This document shows, piece after piece, positions 1 to 12,167 of a stretch of DNA of 64,000 bases; the first letter of the stretch is position 1; each line of letters begins with the position of its first letter. This stretch comes from Diplosphaera chodatii. Taxonomy: Eukaryota; Chlorophyta; Trebouxiophyceae; Prasiolales; Stichococcaceae. The notes under the pieces are model-generated. The model searched no databases and was not told the DNA's origin. It was given only the letters and a program-made list of their open reading frames with translations. The stretch covers positions 496,001 to 560,000 of the forward strand of contig JAALGY010000001.1 in NCBI GenBank assembly GCA_032358165.1. The letters run 5' to 3'. The position numbers and the translations under genes are program-made.

Positions 1-1370
1 AACTGCAGCTACTAGGCGGTCGCCAGCCATACACTCCAGCAAATACAGTATGGCGACGCGCCACAGCCCATCTGAGCTGTCACCATGGTGTGGGCAGCTA
101 GGCAGCCATAGTTTCACCGGCGACATGTCAGCGTTCTGTCAGCAGTCACAGCCGTGATTTGAGGGTTAGTGGGATCAGGTAAACATAACAGGCGCACTCA
201 ATGATCCCGCTCAGGTGCTGGTTTTGTTCCAGGGGTCTGACGCAAGCATGCGACGACTTCCGAGTGGTTATGCTTGCAGCGGGGTCGCAATCTAGGAACT
301 CAGCAGAGTGAAGACCATCGTTGCAAGTGGGATCAGGTCTGTAGGGCTTTGACAGGGTTGATATACACAAACGAGCAAGCAGAGCACGGGGTCTGCATTA
401 GTGGTTTGAACAGCCTGCATTTTGAACAGCCTGCATATACTGGCGTGATAGCATCTAGAGACCTCAGGGTTTCCATAAGCAGCTGTGGATGGGTGTTGTA
501 GGAATGGGTTCTCACAGCACAGCAGGGTCAGCTTGTGTCGAGGGGTTTGCTCGTTGGGATGGTCTGACTACGGCAGGTTGGCCAGCAGCATTGGAGCGGC
601 AGTGGGCAGCATCAGACACGCCCCAGGCAGAGGGTCTGCAGATTAGCAGCAGGAGGGACACGACACAAGATGAACTGACCGCAAGCAGCTCTACAGCTGT
701 CCTCAGCTGGAGCAGACGAGCTGCAGCCAGACGCAGCACCAGATGTACCATAAGCAACAGGAATGCATGGTAGATTGGGCCATCGCCAGGGGACAGAAGA
801 TTCTGTCCAATGGCGATAGGGGACTGCACAGCCGTCCTGGCTGCTTGCCGCTGACGTGTTTTGCAAGCCTGATCTGGTATAGGCTGAAGGTATACAGATG
901 CATTTGTATGCAGCTGATTTTGCGGCCAGGACGGTAGCCTTGCTTGGCCGCCGATGCATTTTGCACATCCGCAGATTTGGCGGCCACCCCAGGGTGTAGA
1001 CTACTGATGTGCTTGGATGATGTGCCAAGACAACCCCGATGGGTTGTGAGATGTTGTGGAGCTGCCTTGTGTTGTGCACGATACATGCGCCATCGACCTT
1101 GTTGCGGGAGATACGGTACCCTGTTCAACACGTAGTAGCATGGGATGTAGTCTGTAAGCTGAGGAAACAGTGCTGAAGCCTACATGCACATTAGCATGCA
1201 GTGTAGTCTACAAACTGAGGAGACAGCGCAGAAGTCTACTATCGATCAATGAATTTCACTGCTCTAACATGCTTTCTTGTCTATAGAACATACACTGTCT
1301 GACAAGCTGATAGAAATCAAAGCATCTGCTGCTGAAGCTGTGTGCAAAACAAAGGCAATCCCAAGGTACG
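1..1370. other. Gene-free left edge
   Basis: I see no reading frame here that resembles a protein or shows consistent splice structure. The longest frames (about 140-155 residues, reverse strand, 612-1131) are compositionally ordinary and match nothing I recognise. The part next to 1371 should hold the 3' untranslated region of the pectin acetylesterase gene. A two-copy imperfect repeat at 1137-1239 is listed separately. Confidence 0.5.
1137..1239. repeat. Two-copy imperfect 47-bp repeat
   Basis: Two 47-base units, 1137-1183 and 1193-1239, are about 80 percent identical and separated by 9 bases. Both share the core TGTAGTCT..AA.CTGAGGA.ACAG and end in GTCTAC or CCTAC. They lie just beyond the 3' end of the pectin acetylesterase gene. 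No function is evident. Confidence 0.8.
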
Positions 1371-4300
1371 TCAGGCATGGACCAGCAATGCTGTTGCCCC
1401 TGCCACAAATGCCACTGCAGCCCACCCTGTTGCAGACATACGCACTGAGCCAGACTGGCTGGACGGCTCTGGTGCCGATGCGCTGCCAGTGGTGCTGCCT
1501 GCTGAACTGTTCCCGCTGCCACCACTGCTGAGGGCGGGCGCCTCCACTGCCACCGGCGCGACCCCTGGCTGCAGCCCGAGGGTCGGGTTTTGGGGCTTCG
1601 TTGCAGGGCTGCGGCCAGGCTCCGGTGCTGCAGGGCTGATGCTCGGAGACAGCGTCGCGGCTGGGGAGGCGCTGCACTGCGCTTCCGACCTCAGCGCGGG
1701 GTATGCATCGACTTCCTGCAGAGTCATAGCACTCCGAAGTCACATTCGGGTAGCAGACACAATGTGAGCAATCACTGTACCGACACAATGGTCCGACTAA
1801 TATGCACGTGCCATGCATAAATGCTTGTACTCTGGGACACTGCCATGCACTGCTCACTGCGTAGCGGGTGCCATTGAAGAACCAGTCGACCACCGCTGCG
1901 TACAGCTTTGTGTTCCCGATCTGGGCGTCGAACAGCGTGTTGCCGTCGATGACCTCGTGCAGCTTGCAGGCCTGCGAAAACACTGACGGGGGCTGCCCAG
2001 CAAGGCCCGCGTTCACCTGCAGGGTAGCAGGGTCGTATTCACCACGCAGTCATCATCGCCCTCCTGCTTGACTGGTGGTGGTAGGACTGCTTCAATCAGC
2101 ATTTAACGTCCGAGGCCAGGACGGTGAAACATCCTCGAAGTGACTCCGCCCGTGCAACTTGACGGGTTCAAGAAGCGTGCAGAAGAGGGGTCAAGGCTGC
2201 ACCTGCACCGCCGGGGTGGCTGCAAACAGATGCCTGCCCGACGTCTGGCCAGTTGCTGCTTCCCGCAGCCGCCTGCCAACAACCGCCTGGCTCTGCAGCG
2301 TGACGGTTCCATTGCCTCCGCCGCCGCTTCCGCTGCCGGTGGTGACCAGCTCTGTTGCGTTCACTGGGCCGCTGAGTGTGTCTGACATTGCTTGCCGGAA
2401 CACTGCATCGTCTGCAGGTGTCGAGGCGTAGTCAAAGCCTGCACAGCAGGCAAGTGCAGCCGCCTGAGAACTTGGCACAGCTCCCACTCAGTGCCTGCCA
2501 CAAACTGCGCCAGCAATGCTCCTTGACGGAACGCTGGCCGCACCTGTAACACAGCAGCTGCCGAGAATGGCACAAAGCAGAGTAAGGCATCGAGCTGCCC
2601 GATGCTTTTGTTACCTAGATTTGCAGAGTCGTACAGGTACTCCCCCAGGAAGGTGGGCAGCGGGAAGCGCTGCCACCAGTACTGGCCGAAGAAGCAACCC
2701 CACCTCTGCAATAACCAGCAAATCTGCATCAGATGATGCTGCCGGCTCGCACTGTCAGTGAAGGCTCATGACCACAGGGCGCTCCAAGAGCGTCTTCCAC
2801 CAGCACATACATATTCGTGCCGGCTGTGGTGCAGATTTGACCTTCAACAACAACCAGCGTCCCCACCTGGCCGGGCAGCAGCTGGGACATGCAGGCCGCG
2901 TCGAAGCTGGCGTTGTAGGCGGTCTGCAGTGTGGTCGCGATGCTGCGCATGGGGCGCGTGCCGGCGGCTGGGCCGAAGCCGGGGATGTCCAGGAACCAGC
3001 CGGCGTCGGCATACACCTTCCACCTCACCAGCCTGGGCGCAGAGAAGTTTGGACTCTGCAGGATGCACGGTGCACGAGTCGGACAGCTGCAGCCAAGATC
3101 CTGGCTGTTTGACAGCGGCCCAGCTGGTGGTGTTGACGCCCTTGTTTAGGGCAGCGGTGCACGCCAGGAGTGCAGCAGCGCTGGCAGTACAACTGTCGTC
3201 GGGGTTGCAGCCCAGCTATCACTGTAGGTGGTGAACAAATTCCAAGGACAGTTGGCAGCACAGTCAGCATCGGCAGCAGCGGGCACCAGGTGTGGTTCTT
3301 GTCGTGGGCACCTGGGCAGGAGGCTCTTGACGCGCTGGAGCACAAAGTCGGCGTTGTTCAGCGCCGAGACGCCGCCGGCCGAGTCGCCCGCCACCAGCAC
3401 GTCCGTGGCGTTGCGCAAACCCTGGAGCGCGACCAGCTGGTCCGCCAGGGCCGCGACCACGCGCCGCCCCCGGAACGTCCAGTACTGGGTGCCCTGCGCC
3501 AGGCCCTGCGGCGTGTCCCCTGCATGTGCGGGGTAGGGTTCAACTACAGGCGCCGGTTTGGTGCCGATACGGAGGAGCTGTTCAGTGTGATTTGACATGT
3601 GTTCTGTGCCTCAGCATGGCTCCAAGGTCAGCATCAGGGCTGTGACTGAGGTACTTTCGGTACTTTCGGTACACGATGCCGCACCCAGCGAGGAGTCGGA
3701 GGTGCAGTAGTACAGGTACACGTGGTTCCAGTTGTGGAAGGCGTAGTTGAGGGCCGCGTCCGCCGAGTGGATGCCCACCGGCTGCGCCACGATGTCCGGG
3801 ATGCCCTCCACTGTGACGCCGGTCTGTATGACCTCCTACAGAATGCAAAGTTCATCGTGTTGCGGTGCTGCACAAGGTCCACGTTCACAGCATGGCATTG
3901 GTTCAGGCACAGGCAGCCCTGCAGCCAGGGTTTAAACCTGTCCAGGCATGACACCTAAGATCCAATATTAAATCAATCTGGGCTTGTGAGGTGGTTCCCA
4001 GGTACCGCACCGGGTATAGCTTGGAGGACATGAGCCAGGGGGACACATCCATGCGCAGCTGGCAGCTGCCGGTGTCGGTGCACCAAGCGCCGCCCTGGAA
4101 GCGGATCAGCCAGCGGGCGGCGCCAGAGCCGCTGCCGCGCCGGAAGTAGTATGCGGCTGCGGGGCAACAAACAGCTGATCAGCGCAGGCCGCTGGGCGAC
4201 AGCTGCGGTGTCCGCCAAGTGAACAGAACTGCAGCATAGATCTTAATGGACACTCATGCAGGCGCCTCATGGCCGCCTGATCGTGCCCGGCATCAAGGTG

Positions 4301-4663
4301 TCGCTGCCAGCATGACGTAGCACAAGGCACGGCTGCAGCACCTGATGATCCGTCATTGCAGACCGCGAAGGGGTCGGTGCTGTTCAGGAAGAAGCGCTGC
4401 ATCGCATCGCTGGGCAGCGGCGCTGCAGCTGATAATGACGCGGGCGGTGCACTTGTGTCTGGCTGTGCGCTGGCGGTTGACGCCGTCTGCAAGGCAGTCA
4501 GTGCTGCTGACTGGGCGGCCGCGGGCTGCGGAAGGAGGCACAGCGCTGACAGGAGCGCTGCTGTGAGCACCACCCGCCATGGCTGCTGTATCGAAATGTG
4601 TCTTTGGTGACCATCGCAGCTGCAGCCGCTGCTAGTCGCTGGGCCTTGCAGCCTAAGCCGCAT
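1371..4663 (-). CDS. Pectin acetylesterase / Notum-type carboxylesterase, GPI-type tail
   Basis: Alpha/beta hydrolase of the pectinacetylesterase (PF03283) family, which removes acyl groups (acetate from pectin in plants; palmitoleate from Wnt in Notum). Nine exons close in phase: 4663-4342, 4156-4011, 3835-3685, 3519-3312, 3032-2867, 2705-2615, 2438-2347, 2016-1858, 1715-1371, giving about 559 residues. Visible: a hydrophobic N-terminal signal region (LTAALLSALCLL); the family opening AVCNDGSS..YYFRRGSGSG then FQGGAWC; NWNHVYLYYCTSD; the nucleophile elbow GDSAGG; YADAGWFLDIPG; and QACKLHEV with the probable catalytic His. The last exon adds a Ser/Pro/Ala-rich stalk and a hydrophobic end (GWAAVAFVAGATALLVHA), which looks like a GPI-anchor signal, so a cell-surface enzyme is inferred. 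Plant enzymes usually have GCSAGG; the Asp here is nearer the Notum side. The start Met is the last one before the signal region. Exons 6-7 are the least certain. Confidence 0.85.
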
Positions 4664-6135
4664 CGACCCAGCGCAGCAGTATGCCGCCAGAAGAGCAGTT
4701 GAGGATGCGCCCCTGCCTGGTGTCTTTGGCCGCTGCCACCGCCACAGGCACCTGACGTCACCTGCCATGGGGCAACAGCTTGTGGTAGATAGGAGTATAC
4801 CACGAATTTGTATGCTGCTTTGGGTGCTGAAGATGGGGGCCGAAGGAGGAGGGATGTGCACCACTCTGGATGGCTCATCAGCCATTCGTGTGAGGCCCTT
4901 GCACAGCCGTCAAAAAGGTCTCAAACTGACGTGCAAACAACTAGTTGCCTGCTCAGCATCTAACCACATACTTGATTGCTCCTGACGATGGTTGCAAGCG
5001 CGTGTAGTATGGCATTTTCACTTGTCTACGGAAGACGCGTCCCGCACGCAGTGGTGAGCCTGCTGCTGTCACGGCTGCACCACAACTTAGCTCAAAGTGG
5101 AAGCACGGACAAGCTACTCGCAACGTTGGCGGTGCGGCAGCTGCACCACCCGGCACGGAGCCAGCTAGACCTTCAGTGCACGCGCGCAGGGCAACGGATT
5201 GGGGGCCGATACCTCAGTGCGGCATCAGTGGTAGGACACAGAGGTCGCCAGTGTAAAGTTCGATTGGATGGGCGGAATGCTGCGTGCACGGTGCCTGGTT
5301 GGGAGTGTCCTATACTGAGTATTTGTAGTGAGCCCTGGTACTCTTGCCCACTGTATTGATACTTCGCACCCCAATCCAGATGCACTGGTGCAGCGCTGAA
5401 AGTTGCCTCCACAAGCTGCTTGTGACACACTGCATATCGTGCTTGGCATTTGCGCACTGGCGGACAAGCAGGCAAACCGTTCCAAACGCTATCAAGCTAA
5501 AATTCCCCTCACAGTGCCACCTCGGTTACTTCACTTCGGTCGGGAGATGCTCATGCAAAACCGACAGGTGAGCAGTTGATCCATGCGTTGTCTGCACTTA
5601 TAGAAAGATCATGCTAATGTTCCAATCGACATCCAGTGACTGTGTGGCTTGGACATGCGTTGATGTGCTGGCGCGGTTTTGCGTGCTGTTACGATGCTTA
5701 CAACCTTCTGCTGTGCTTTGCAGACTGAACGCGCAAGCACCAGCAACGGAACATTCGAGGATTCAGGCTTGAAGGAAGTGTGCAGCCCTGCGACTGCTCA
5801 CTTGACATGCTCGGACCGCCGCGCCCACCGCCTCATCAAGATCGGCACAAGTGACGGCCTGCTGGAGACCTGAGGGGCAATCACACAGTGCAGCACGCTG
5901 CCGCCAAGTACTGCAGCGGGTAGAGATGTAGGAACCCGCGGATCGTTCGGCATAACGCTGCAAGGCCGGCGGATTTCCTTGGCGGAGTGATACTTTCATT
6001 TGCGGGCGAGCGACAGGCATGCTGCATGCTGCAGCAGGATCCAGCGCCACACCAGGTCATGACACATGCCGAATATCATGCCGCTGCTGCTGGCAGCGTC
6101 AGCGACCCTGGGCACCTGCCATACTGCCGCCAGCA
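4664..6135. promoter_or_regulatory. Divergent intergenic region, esterase / prolyl hydroxylase
   Basis: About 1.5 kb separates the start codons of two divergently transcribed genes, so it must carry both promoters and 5' leaders. I found no convincing coding exon. A clear TATA element cannot be called by eye. Confidence 0.4.
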
Positions 6136-8514
6136 ATGCTGCTATTGCTCGTTCTGCTTGCGCCGCCGCTGGGCTGCAGTGCCAAAGCGGCGAAGCCAAC
6201 GCAGGAGGAGGAACGCCTGATTGGTGGGCACACACTATTGACGTCATAATAAACCTGTCCTCCAACGTTGCAGCCCTGCTCTAGCCAAGGATCAAAGCGC
6301 ATCCTTGGGAGGCATACCTGAGGGGGTGGCAGTGGCATGACGGAAGCAGGGTGGAAGGGGGAGTCGTATCGGGAGCAGCCGCGGCCGAAGTTCACCACGC
6401 TGTCCTGGACGCCGCGCATCTTCCACGCCGAGAACCTGCTGACACAGGGTGGGTTGCAAATCCATCAGATTGCAGATGTTTTATGGACTCGGTCGTTGGT
6501 TCCACCAGACGACCGGTGGAACCTTCCACATCTCCATTCCGATTTGCAGAGGAGGTGGGCCACCTCGTCGGCAGGGCGGCGCCCCGGATCGCGCGCAGCG
6601 GGGTGGTCAACACCGAGACGGGCGGCTCGTCCATCAGCGACATCAGGACGTCGTCGGGGATGTTCTTCGAGCGCGCCGAGGACCCCGTGATCCAGAGTGG
6701 GCGCTGCGCCGCACCCTGCCCGAGGACGTGGCTGCTTTCTGTAGGCTTGCACCGTACCAGCTGGCAGGAAATACAAATCTTCCTGGCCCTGACTCACTGC
6801 ATGTTGTCCTTCTTCCAGCTGCTGAGGTGATGATGCTCAAGTGGCATGCTTTTGTTGACAGGGATAGAGGCGCGTGTGGCCGACTGGCTCATGGTGCCCA
6901 GCTTCAATGGCGAGGGCATCCAGGTGACCTGTACCCTGGTGTTAAGTACGGTGACAGCTCTGCTCCGCACCTGTGCAGTCTGCAGGTCACCTCTAGATGG
7001 TGCGCACTCATTCATGCACACCAAATTGATGCAGATGCTCCTGCCGCTGCAGGTGTTGAAGTATGAGGATGGGCAGAAGTATGGTGAGCCCCGTTGCAGC
7101 AGGGATTCCTGGCAGTCAGCTGTCTTCTGGTTACATCAGCTGAATAGTGAAGACAGCGCCAAACATACATATTCTGCGCTGCAGATCCTCACTTTGATTA
7201 TTTCTTCCACGAGGTGCTGCTCTCTTAGCAAAGACCTGTTGCATGCAAAGTGATGGGCCTGTTGTGTCACCCAGATACCCTCATGCAGTACGACACTCCA
7301 ATGCTTCAGTGGTGCTGTGCTGCAACAGGGTGGCACAGACAATGGCGGCAACAGGCTGGTCACGGTGCTCATGTACCTCAGCGATGTAGAAGAGGGCGGC
7401 GAGACGGTGCGGCATCATGCAGATATTTGTGCACACATGGCTAGTCTGACGTCATTCTCGGTAATGCTGGGCTGCATCAGCGGGCTGCTGGCTGCTGGTA
7501 AGCACAAAGACCGCAGCACGGCCAAGCATGCTGGGAACGTTCGACGTCAACAGCAAGCTCTAGATGTCGAAGCTTCGCCATGCAGGTGTTCCCCAACGTC
7601 AAGGTGCCGCCGCACCAGACGGCGGACGCGTACTCGCCGTGCGCAATGAAGGGGCTGGCGGTCAAGCCGCGGGCCGGCTCGGCGGTAGCCTTCTGGAGCC
7701 TGCAGACGGATGGGCGGTTGGACTCGGGCGCCCTGCACGGCGGCTGCCCCGTGATCAAGGGCACCAAATGGAGCGCCACCAAGTGGTGGGGCTTGCAGCA
7801 TGGTACTGTGCATCTGTCTCGAGGCTCTGCTGACTTTTGGCAGGGAAGATGGCTTGCCCCGTTGCACGAGCACTATGCTCACCCGGCCACCACAGCAACT
7901 GTCGCAGCACTTCCCTCGTCAGCTGGGGCACTCATTTGTGCCCTTTTGGACCATGGGCATGTACGTGCCTTGACTCGCTGCAGGGTGCACGTGGCGAGGT
8001 ATTCGGTGGCTGGCGAGCAGGCGGTCAAGGTGCAGCATGTCATCCACGTGCCGCCGCCGCCGCCCGCCCCGCCGGGCTGCGCCGACCTGGACACCCATTG
8101 CGCCCAGGTGACAGTTGGTGGGACGTGCCTCCCAGTGTGTCCGGGTTTCAGGGTGATAGTTTGGTATGTCCGGTTGAGGCTTGCCGCTGCCCGGATGTAT
8201 ACTGGTATGACCCAGCTGCAGTGCTTGCAGCGATGGTGCTGCTTGTGTGCTGACGACTGTGAACCAAGATTCAGGGTGTACACGCAGACCTGCCTTTGTG
8301 TAGCATGGACCATCTTCTTAAGCAATGCACACCTTGTTGAGTATCAACACCGTACATCGTGCCGTCACCGTACCGGACAGAAAAAAATCGTACGTACCGT
8401 AAGGCAACTTCCTGGGTGCAGTGGGCGGAGTCTGGGGAGTGCAACAACAACGCCAATTTCATGGTCGGCACACAGAAGCAGCCGGGTTCCTGCCTATTTG
8501 CGTGCGGCAGGTAA
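6136..8514 (+). CDS. Prolyl 4-hydroxylase with C-terminal ShKT domain
   Basis: Fe(II)/2-oxoglutarate dioxygenase that hydroxylates peptidyl proline in the secretory pathway; in algae and plants the substrates are hydroxyproline-rich wall glycoproteins. Ten exons close in phase: 6136-6223, 6323-6448, 6550-6696, 6862-6923, 7053-7083, 7185-7213, 7329-7406, 7586-7785, 7984-8107, 8422-8514, giving 325 residues. Visible: signal peptide (MLLLLVLLAPPLGCSA); family blocks LSWTPRIFHAENLLTQEE and TGGSSISDIRTSSGMFFERAED; iron ligands in YDPHFDYFFHE (His-x-Asp) and the distal His in LHGGCPVIKGTKWSATKW, where the following Lys should bind 2-oxoglutarate. After a short poly-Pro linker the last two exons encode a six-Cys ShKT module (C..LDTHCAQWAESGEC..PGSCLFACGR), a fusion seen in plant and algal P4Hs. 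Several exons are only 29-31 bases, so automatic gene callers may break this gene. The first acceptor was chosen because it alone keeps the frame. Confidence 0.95.
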
Positions 8515-9116
8515 CCTGTAGTGCCTGCACTGCAGCCAACTGCATCGTGTGCATGCTCGTGAGTTCAATGTGACGCTGCTCCGTACCCTGCTCCACCCTC
8601 ACAGTTGCACTCTGCTCCACTTAGGGGCACGCACGCATTCCGGAGGTGGCAGCTGATTGCTGTGGTCGCTGCAGTGATACCGGGCCAAGTGAGTAACATG
8701 TCGGGTTGCAAGTCTTCATTCATGATGGCACAGGTGTGACCTTGGACCGAATGTGCCACTGGATAGCGGCAAGGCGCCGACAGTGGCAACAGATGACACC
8801 GATGCCAGCCTCCGGCGTGCCGTGTGAGCCAGCAAGCAGCCTGCAGTCTTGCTGGTCGAGGTTCAGGGAGTGCTGCACAATGCTGTTGGCTCAACACAGT
8901 TTCGTGCACTGCTACTTGCGCTCCTGAAGCACCTCAACACTGATTGATAGCCTGGCCAACGCACCAGCTGATGCAATGCCATAGCCAATCAACGCTCAAC
9001 ATGAGTGTGCGGCTGACACTGGAGCACAGCAGTGCCTTTTGCAAAGCACCACCACTCGACATGCTGCCCCCGCATGCCGCTGAGGATGGCTGCTGACCGC
9101 CAGGTCAAAAGGCGCA
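8515..9116. other. Convergent 3' region
   Basis: About 600 bases lie between the stop codons of the prolyl hydroxylase and malate dehydrogenase genes. They should hold both 3' untranslated regions. I see no further gene. Confidence 0.5.
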
Positions 9117-11532
9117 TCAGCTGCCGATGGGCCCCTTGGTGACGAAGTCCACACCCTTCTGGATGCTGTCGCTGAGCTCCTTCTTGAGGGCCTGCGTATG
9201 TCGAACAAGCTCCTGAGCCACATGCAGACGACAACAGGAAGACATGCAGACGACAACAGGAGCAGTACAGCGCGGATATGCCATCTGAATTCACAGATGG
9301 TGCAGATGCAAGCAGTCCCCCACCCCCACCGAGCAAAGGTGCATAGCTACATACACGAGGTGCAAGAGGCCAGATGAGTAAGCCTCGCCATGCACCTGCA
9401 GCGCATGGTTCTCTGAGTCGTTGAGCGAGCCCAGCTCTGAGGCGGGTGTCGCGCCGGAGGTGTCCAGCGACACCTGCATGATGTAAAAACACACCATCAT
9501 GACACCTCACCCAGGAGTGCCGTCGGGCATTCAACAGCAGGCTCGGACTTCATGTGCCTGCTGCAACTTGCTGCCCAGTTGCTGCATCAACATTGCTCAG
9601 ACCATCTGCCTGGCACAAGATGACCGCAGCACATCATCATGTACATGTGGCAGTAACCCCCAGTTCAAGGACCAGCTTTCAGCACCAAACAGGACGCGCT
9701 GTGCCTGCACCTGGCTGGCGAAGAATGGCACGCCCTCGACAACGGACGACTCCACATAGGCGTATTCTGTCACCCCAGACTCGCCCGCCATCGCCCGCAA
9801 GCACGACTCAGCAAAGGCAGCCGCCGCGTATGCCATGGACAGCGTTGCTGATCCCTTGCCAGCCTGCGCAACAATTTCACACCCTCAGAGAGTACCTGCT
9901 CGGATTCAGGATGCTCTCCTGCAGCATGCTATAATAGCTCACCATAAGTGACTGTTGGTCATGTGAATGTGGCCAGTACGCAGTGATGATCTGACTGCTC
10001 CTGGGTGGGAAGGGCATAGAGCATATAGCATGTAGCGTGTGGATTTTCCTCACCTTGGCCTCCACGACCTCGGTGCCGGCGTTCTGGATGCGATCCGTCA
10101 GCTTCCTCGCCTCGTCCTCGCTGATGTTGACCGCGGGCTGGGACTGCACAGCGGCAGGGAAGGCAGTAAGGTCAACCTCAAGTATGCAGGTCATAATCAC
10201 TCGTTCAAGCTGTGCATCTGCAGTAGTGCAGGCCTGCAGCACAGCCAGTAGCTGCAACACTGGGAAAAACATTCTGGAACCTGAGAACAAAGCATGTCGT
10301 GGTTGGCAGCTTGTTCCATGAGAGCCGCACCTGCGACAGCAGCGGCAGGATGGTGGTGCCGGCGTGGCCCCCCACCACCGGAATGGACACCTCCCTGGGG
10401 TCGGTGCCTGTGATCTGGCCGATGAATGCCTTTGCACGCACGACGTCCAACTTCGTCACGCCCAGCACTTTCTTCCGGTCGTATGTGCCTGTGCAAACAA
10501 TATCATCCAGCTGTCAGGAATGTTCTCCAGTCTGTGCGTCATCACTGGTCACGGCAGCGCTCCCAAGGGCAGGGCAGAAGTCGTCCTGCCCACCTGCCCG
10601 CTTGAAGACCTCCGCAACAATCGGGACCGTCGAGTTCACTGGGTTGCTGATGATGGCGACCCAGGCCTCGGGCGCCACCTTGGCAATGCCCTCCGCCAGG
10701 CCTTGCACGATGCCTGCGACCCAAGACACACTTCAACAACGTACTCTTCTGCTGTAGGCCATATGCGGTCAGCTCGCCCATGCCAGAACTTGCAAATGTA
10801 CAGTTGTGGTTCGCAGCCCAGCTCGCCGATGTTTGCATTTGCGGGGCAGCCCAGCATTCAACTCTACTGCTGCTAGACGAACCTGCGTTGGTGTTGAACA
10901 GGTCGTCCCGTGTCATGCCGGGCTTGCGGGGCACGCCGGCGGGGATGAGCGCCAGCTGGACACCCTGCAGCGCCTTGGCCAGCTCCTCCTTGCTCTTCGC
11001 CTTGTCTTGCAGGTCGCCCACGAACGCCTCCACCTGCGATGAGCTTCATTGCAGCCCTTTCGCACTGCTCCAGTGGAACTTGCAGTCCGGCTATGCACTG
11101 CACTAAACTGAGCTCATGGCACTCTGCCGCCGCGCGGCTGTCATCTACAAAGGGTGCCTCATGGTGCCCACCTTTGCGATGCTGTCGATGTGGCCAACGT
11201 CGGCGCCCACCCCGGGCGTGCCCACCACGTCGTACAGGCTCAGCACATCCACGCGCTCGTTCATCTTCAGCAGCAGAGACAGCGGCTGCCCGATGCCGCC
11301 CGATGCGCCTGCGCACACCATCCAACACAGCGATGATGCTGGATGAACGTCGATCACTTTAGCGTGCTGCAGTGCAGTCGCAATCCTGGCCTTTGCTGCG
11401 ATCAAAAGCAATCGATATGCTGCCGCACTCCATAATGGCCTGTGCTGCGCTGTGGCTCTGAATGCTGCAGACTACCACAGCCAAGCGGCTGAGCTCACCG
11501 AGAATTGCAACCTTGAAGCGTTTGGATGGCGC
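9117..11532 (-). CDS. NAD-dependent malate dehydrogenase (mitochondrial/glyoxysomal type), first exon not placed
   Basis: Interconverts malate and oxaloacetate with NAD. Nine exons close in phase: 11532-11499, 11308-11172, 11033-10883, 10713-10594, 10488-10331, 10143-10054, 9863-9711, 9473-9396, 9191-9117, encoding 331 residues. Landmarks in order: [21 protein letters not shown] (dinucleotide fold), [20 protein letters not shown] (substrate Arg loop), [24 protein letters not shown] (catalytic Asp), [14 protein letters not shown] (catalytic His), [21 protein letters not shown]. The protein enters this set at APSKRFK in phase 0, so at least one upstream exon carrying the start and targeting peptide is missing. 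I could not identify it between 11533 and 12167, so mitochondrial or peroxisomal location is undecided. The C-terminus ends GPIGS, with no SKL-type peroxisomal signal. Intron 9200-9395 holds a short tandem repeat. Confidence 0.95.
9220..9261. repeat. Two-copy 20-bp direct repeat in an MDH intron
   Basis: The 20-base unit ACATGCAGACGACAACAGGA occurs exactly at 9220-9239 and again at 9242-9261, a period of 22 bases. It lies in the last intron of the malate dehydrogenase gene, close to the 3' splice site region. It is probably a slippage duplication. Confidence 0.85.
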
Positions 11533-12167
11533 CTGCAGGGCAGCAGTAAAGTGCTGTGATGGCTGCTCTTGCACAACTGTGCCTCATGACAGTGCTGTTT
11601 CTTGCATTGAGTACACCACCTCATGGCCACAGCCAATGTATGTAACACAAGAGTCAGCACTTCTGTCATCTTCTGAGACATGTGCACGGCCAGAAGAGTA
11701 CTGCGAAAGCAGCAGGAATGCATGACATACCATAGTGGAGGCTGCTGGTTCACTGGAGGCAGCCCGGTGGTTTAGCGGTGGCGATCAGACCCAGGAAGGG
11801 CTGAGTGTCAGCCGGGTACCAAGTGTACGTGTCACAATCGTCTGAAACCGGACTCTGTATCAACACTGGAGGCTGCAATCAGCTGAAACGCCCTGAGAAG
11901 CTGGGTACGTAATCCGTCAGGTTGATGCCCTGTAGCGAGAGCATGTTGGCACAGTTCAGTTTGCAGGTTGTGAGCTCACTCGCAGGTCAGAATACACATC
12001 AACACTTTGCTTCACCGTTGACGTCTACTTCAGCAGTACTAGCCGCAGGGTGCGCAGCTGCCGCAGGGCCTGTGTTGCAGTCTAAGTGGCAGCGCCTTGA
12101 TCTGGCGCTGCATCACACTGACAACAGCGCCAGCGGCCTCCCCTCGTCCAAGTGACCATCCAGCGTA
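11533..12167. promoter_or_regulatory. Head-to-head region between MDH and SRP receptor beta
   Basis: The start of the SRP receptor beta gene at 12168 and the first recognised MDH exon at 11532 are divergent. The interval must contain the missing MDH first exon and a compact shared promoter. A reverse-strand ATG near 11950 opens a short frame (MLSLQGINLTDY) followed by GTACCC, but nothing confirms it as exon 1. Confidence 0.4.

Noticed and set aside
2520..2548. An extra esterase exon starting at 2548 (VRPAFRQGALLAQF)
   Set aside because: It has a plausible acceptor, but adding it breaks the frame; joining 2615 directly to 2438 gives an in-phase, family-like sequence.
9241..9262. A CRISPR-like direct repeat
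   Set aside because: There are only two copies, 22 bases apart, inside an intron of a nuclear gene; this is slippage.
11761..11850. A possible tRNA-like stretch (GGTGGTTTAGCGGTGG...)
   Set aside because: It lacks a matching acceptor stem, a T-loop consensus and an anticodon arm on inspection.
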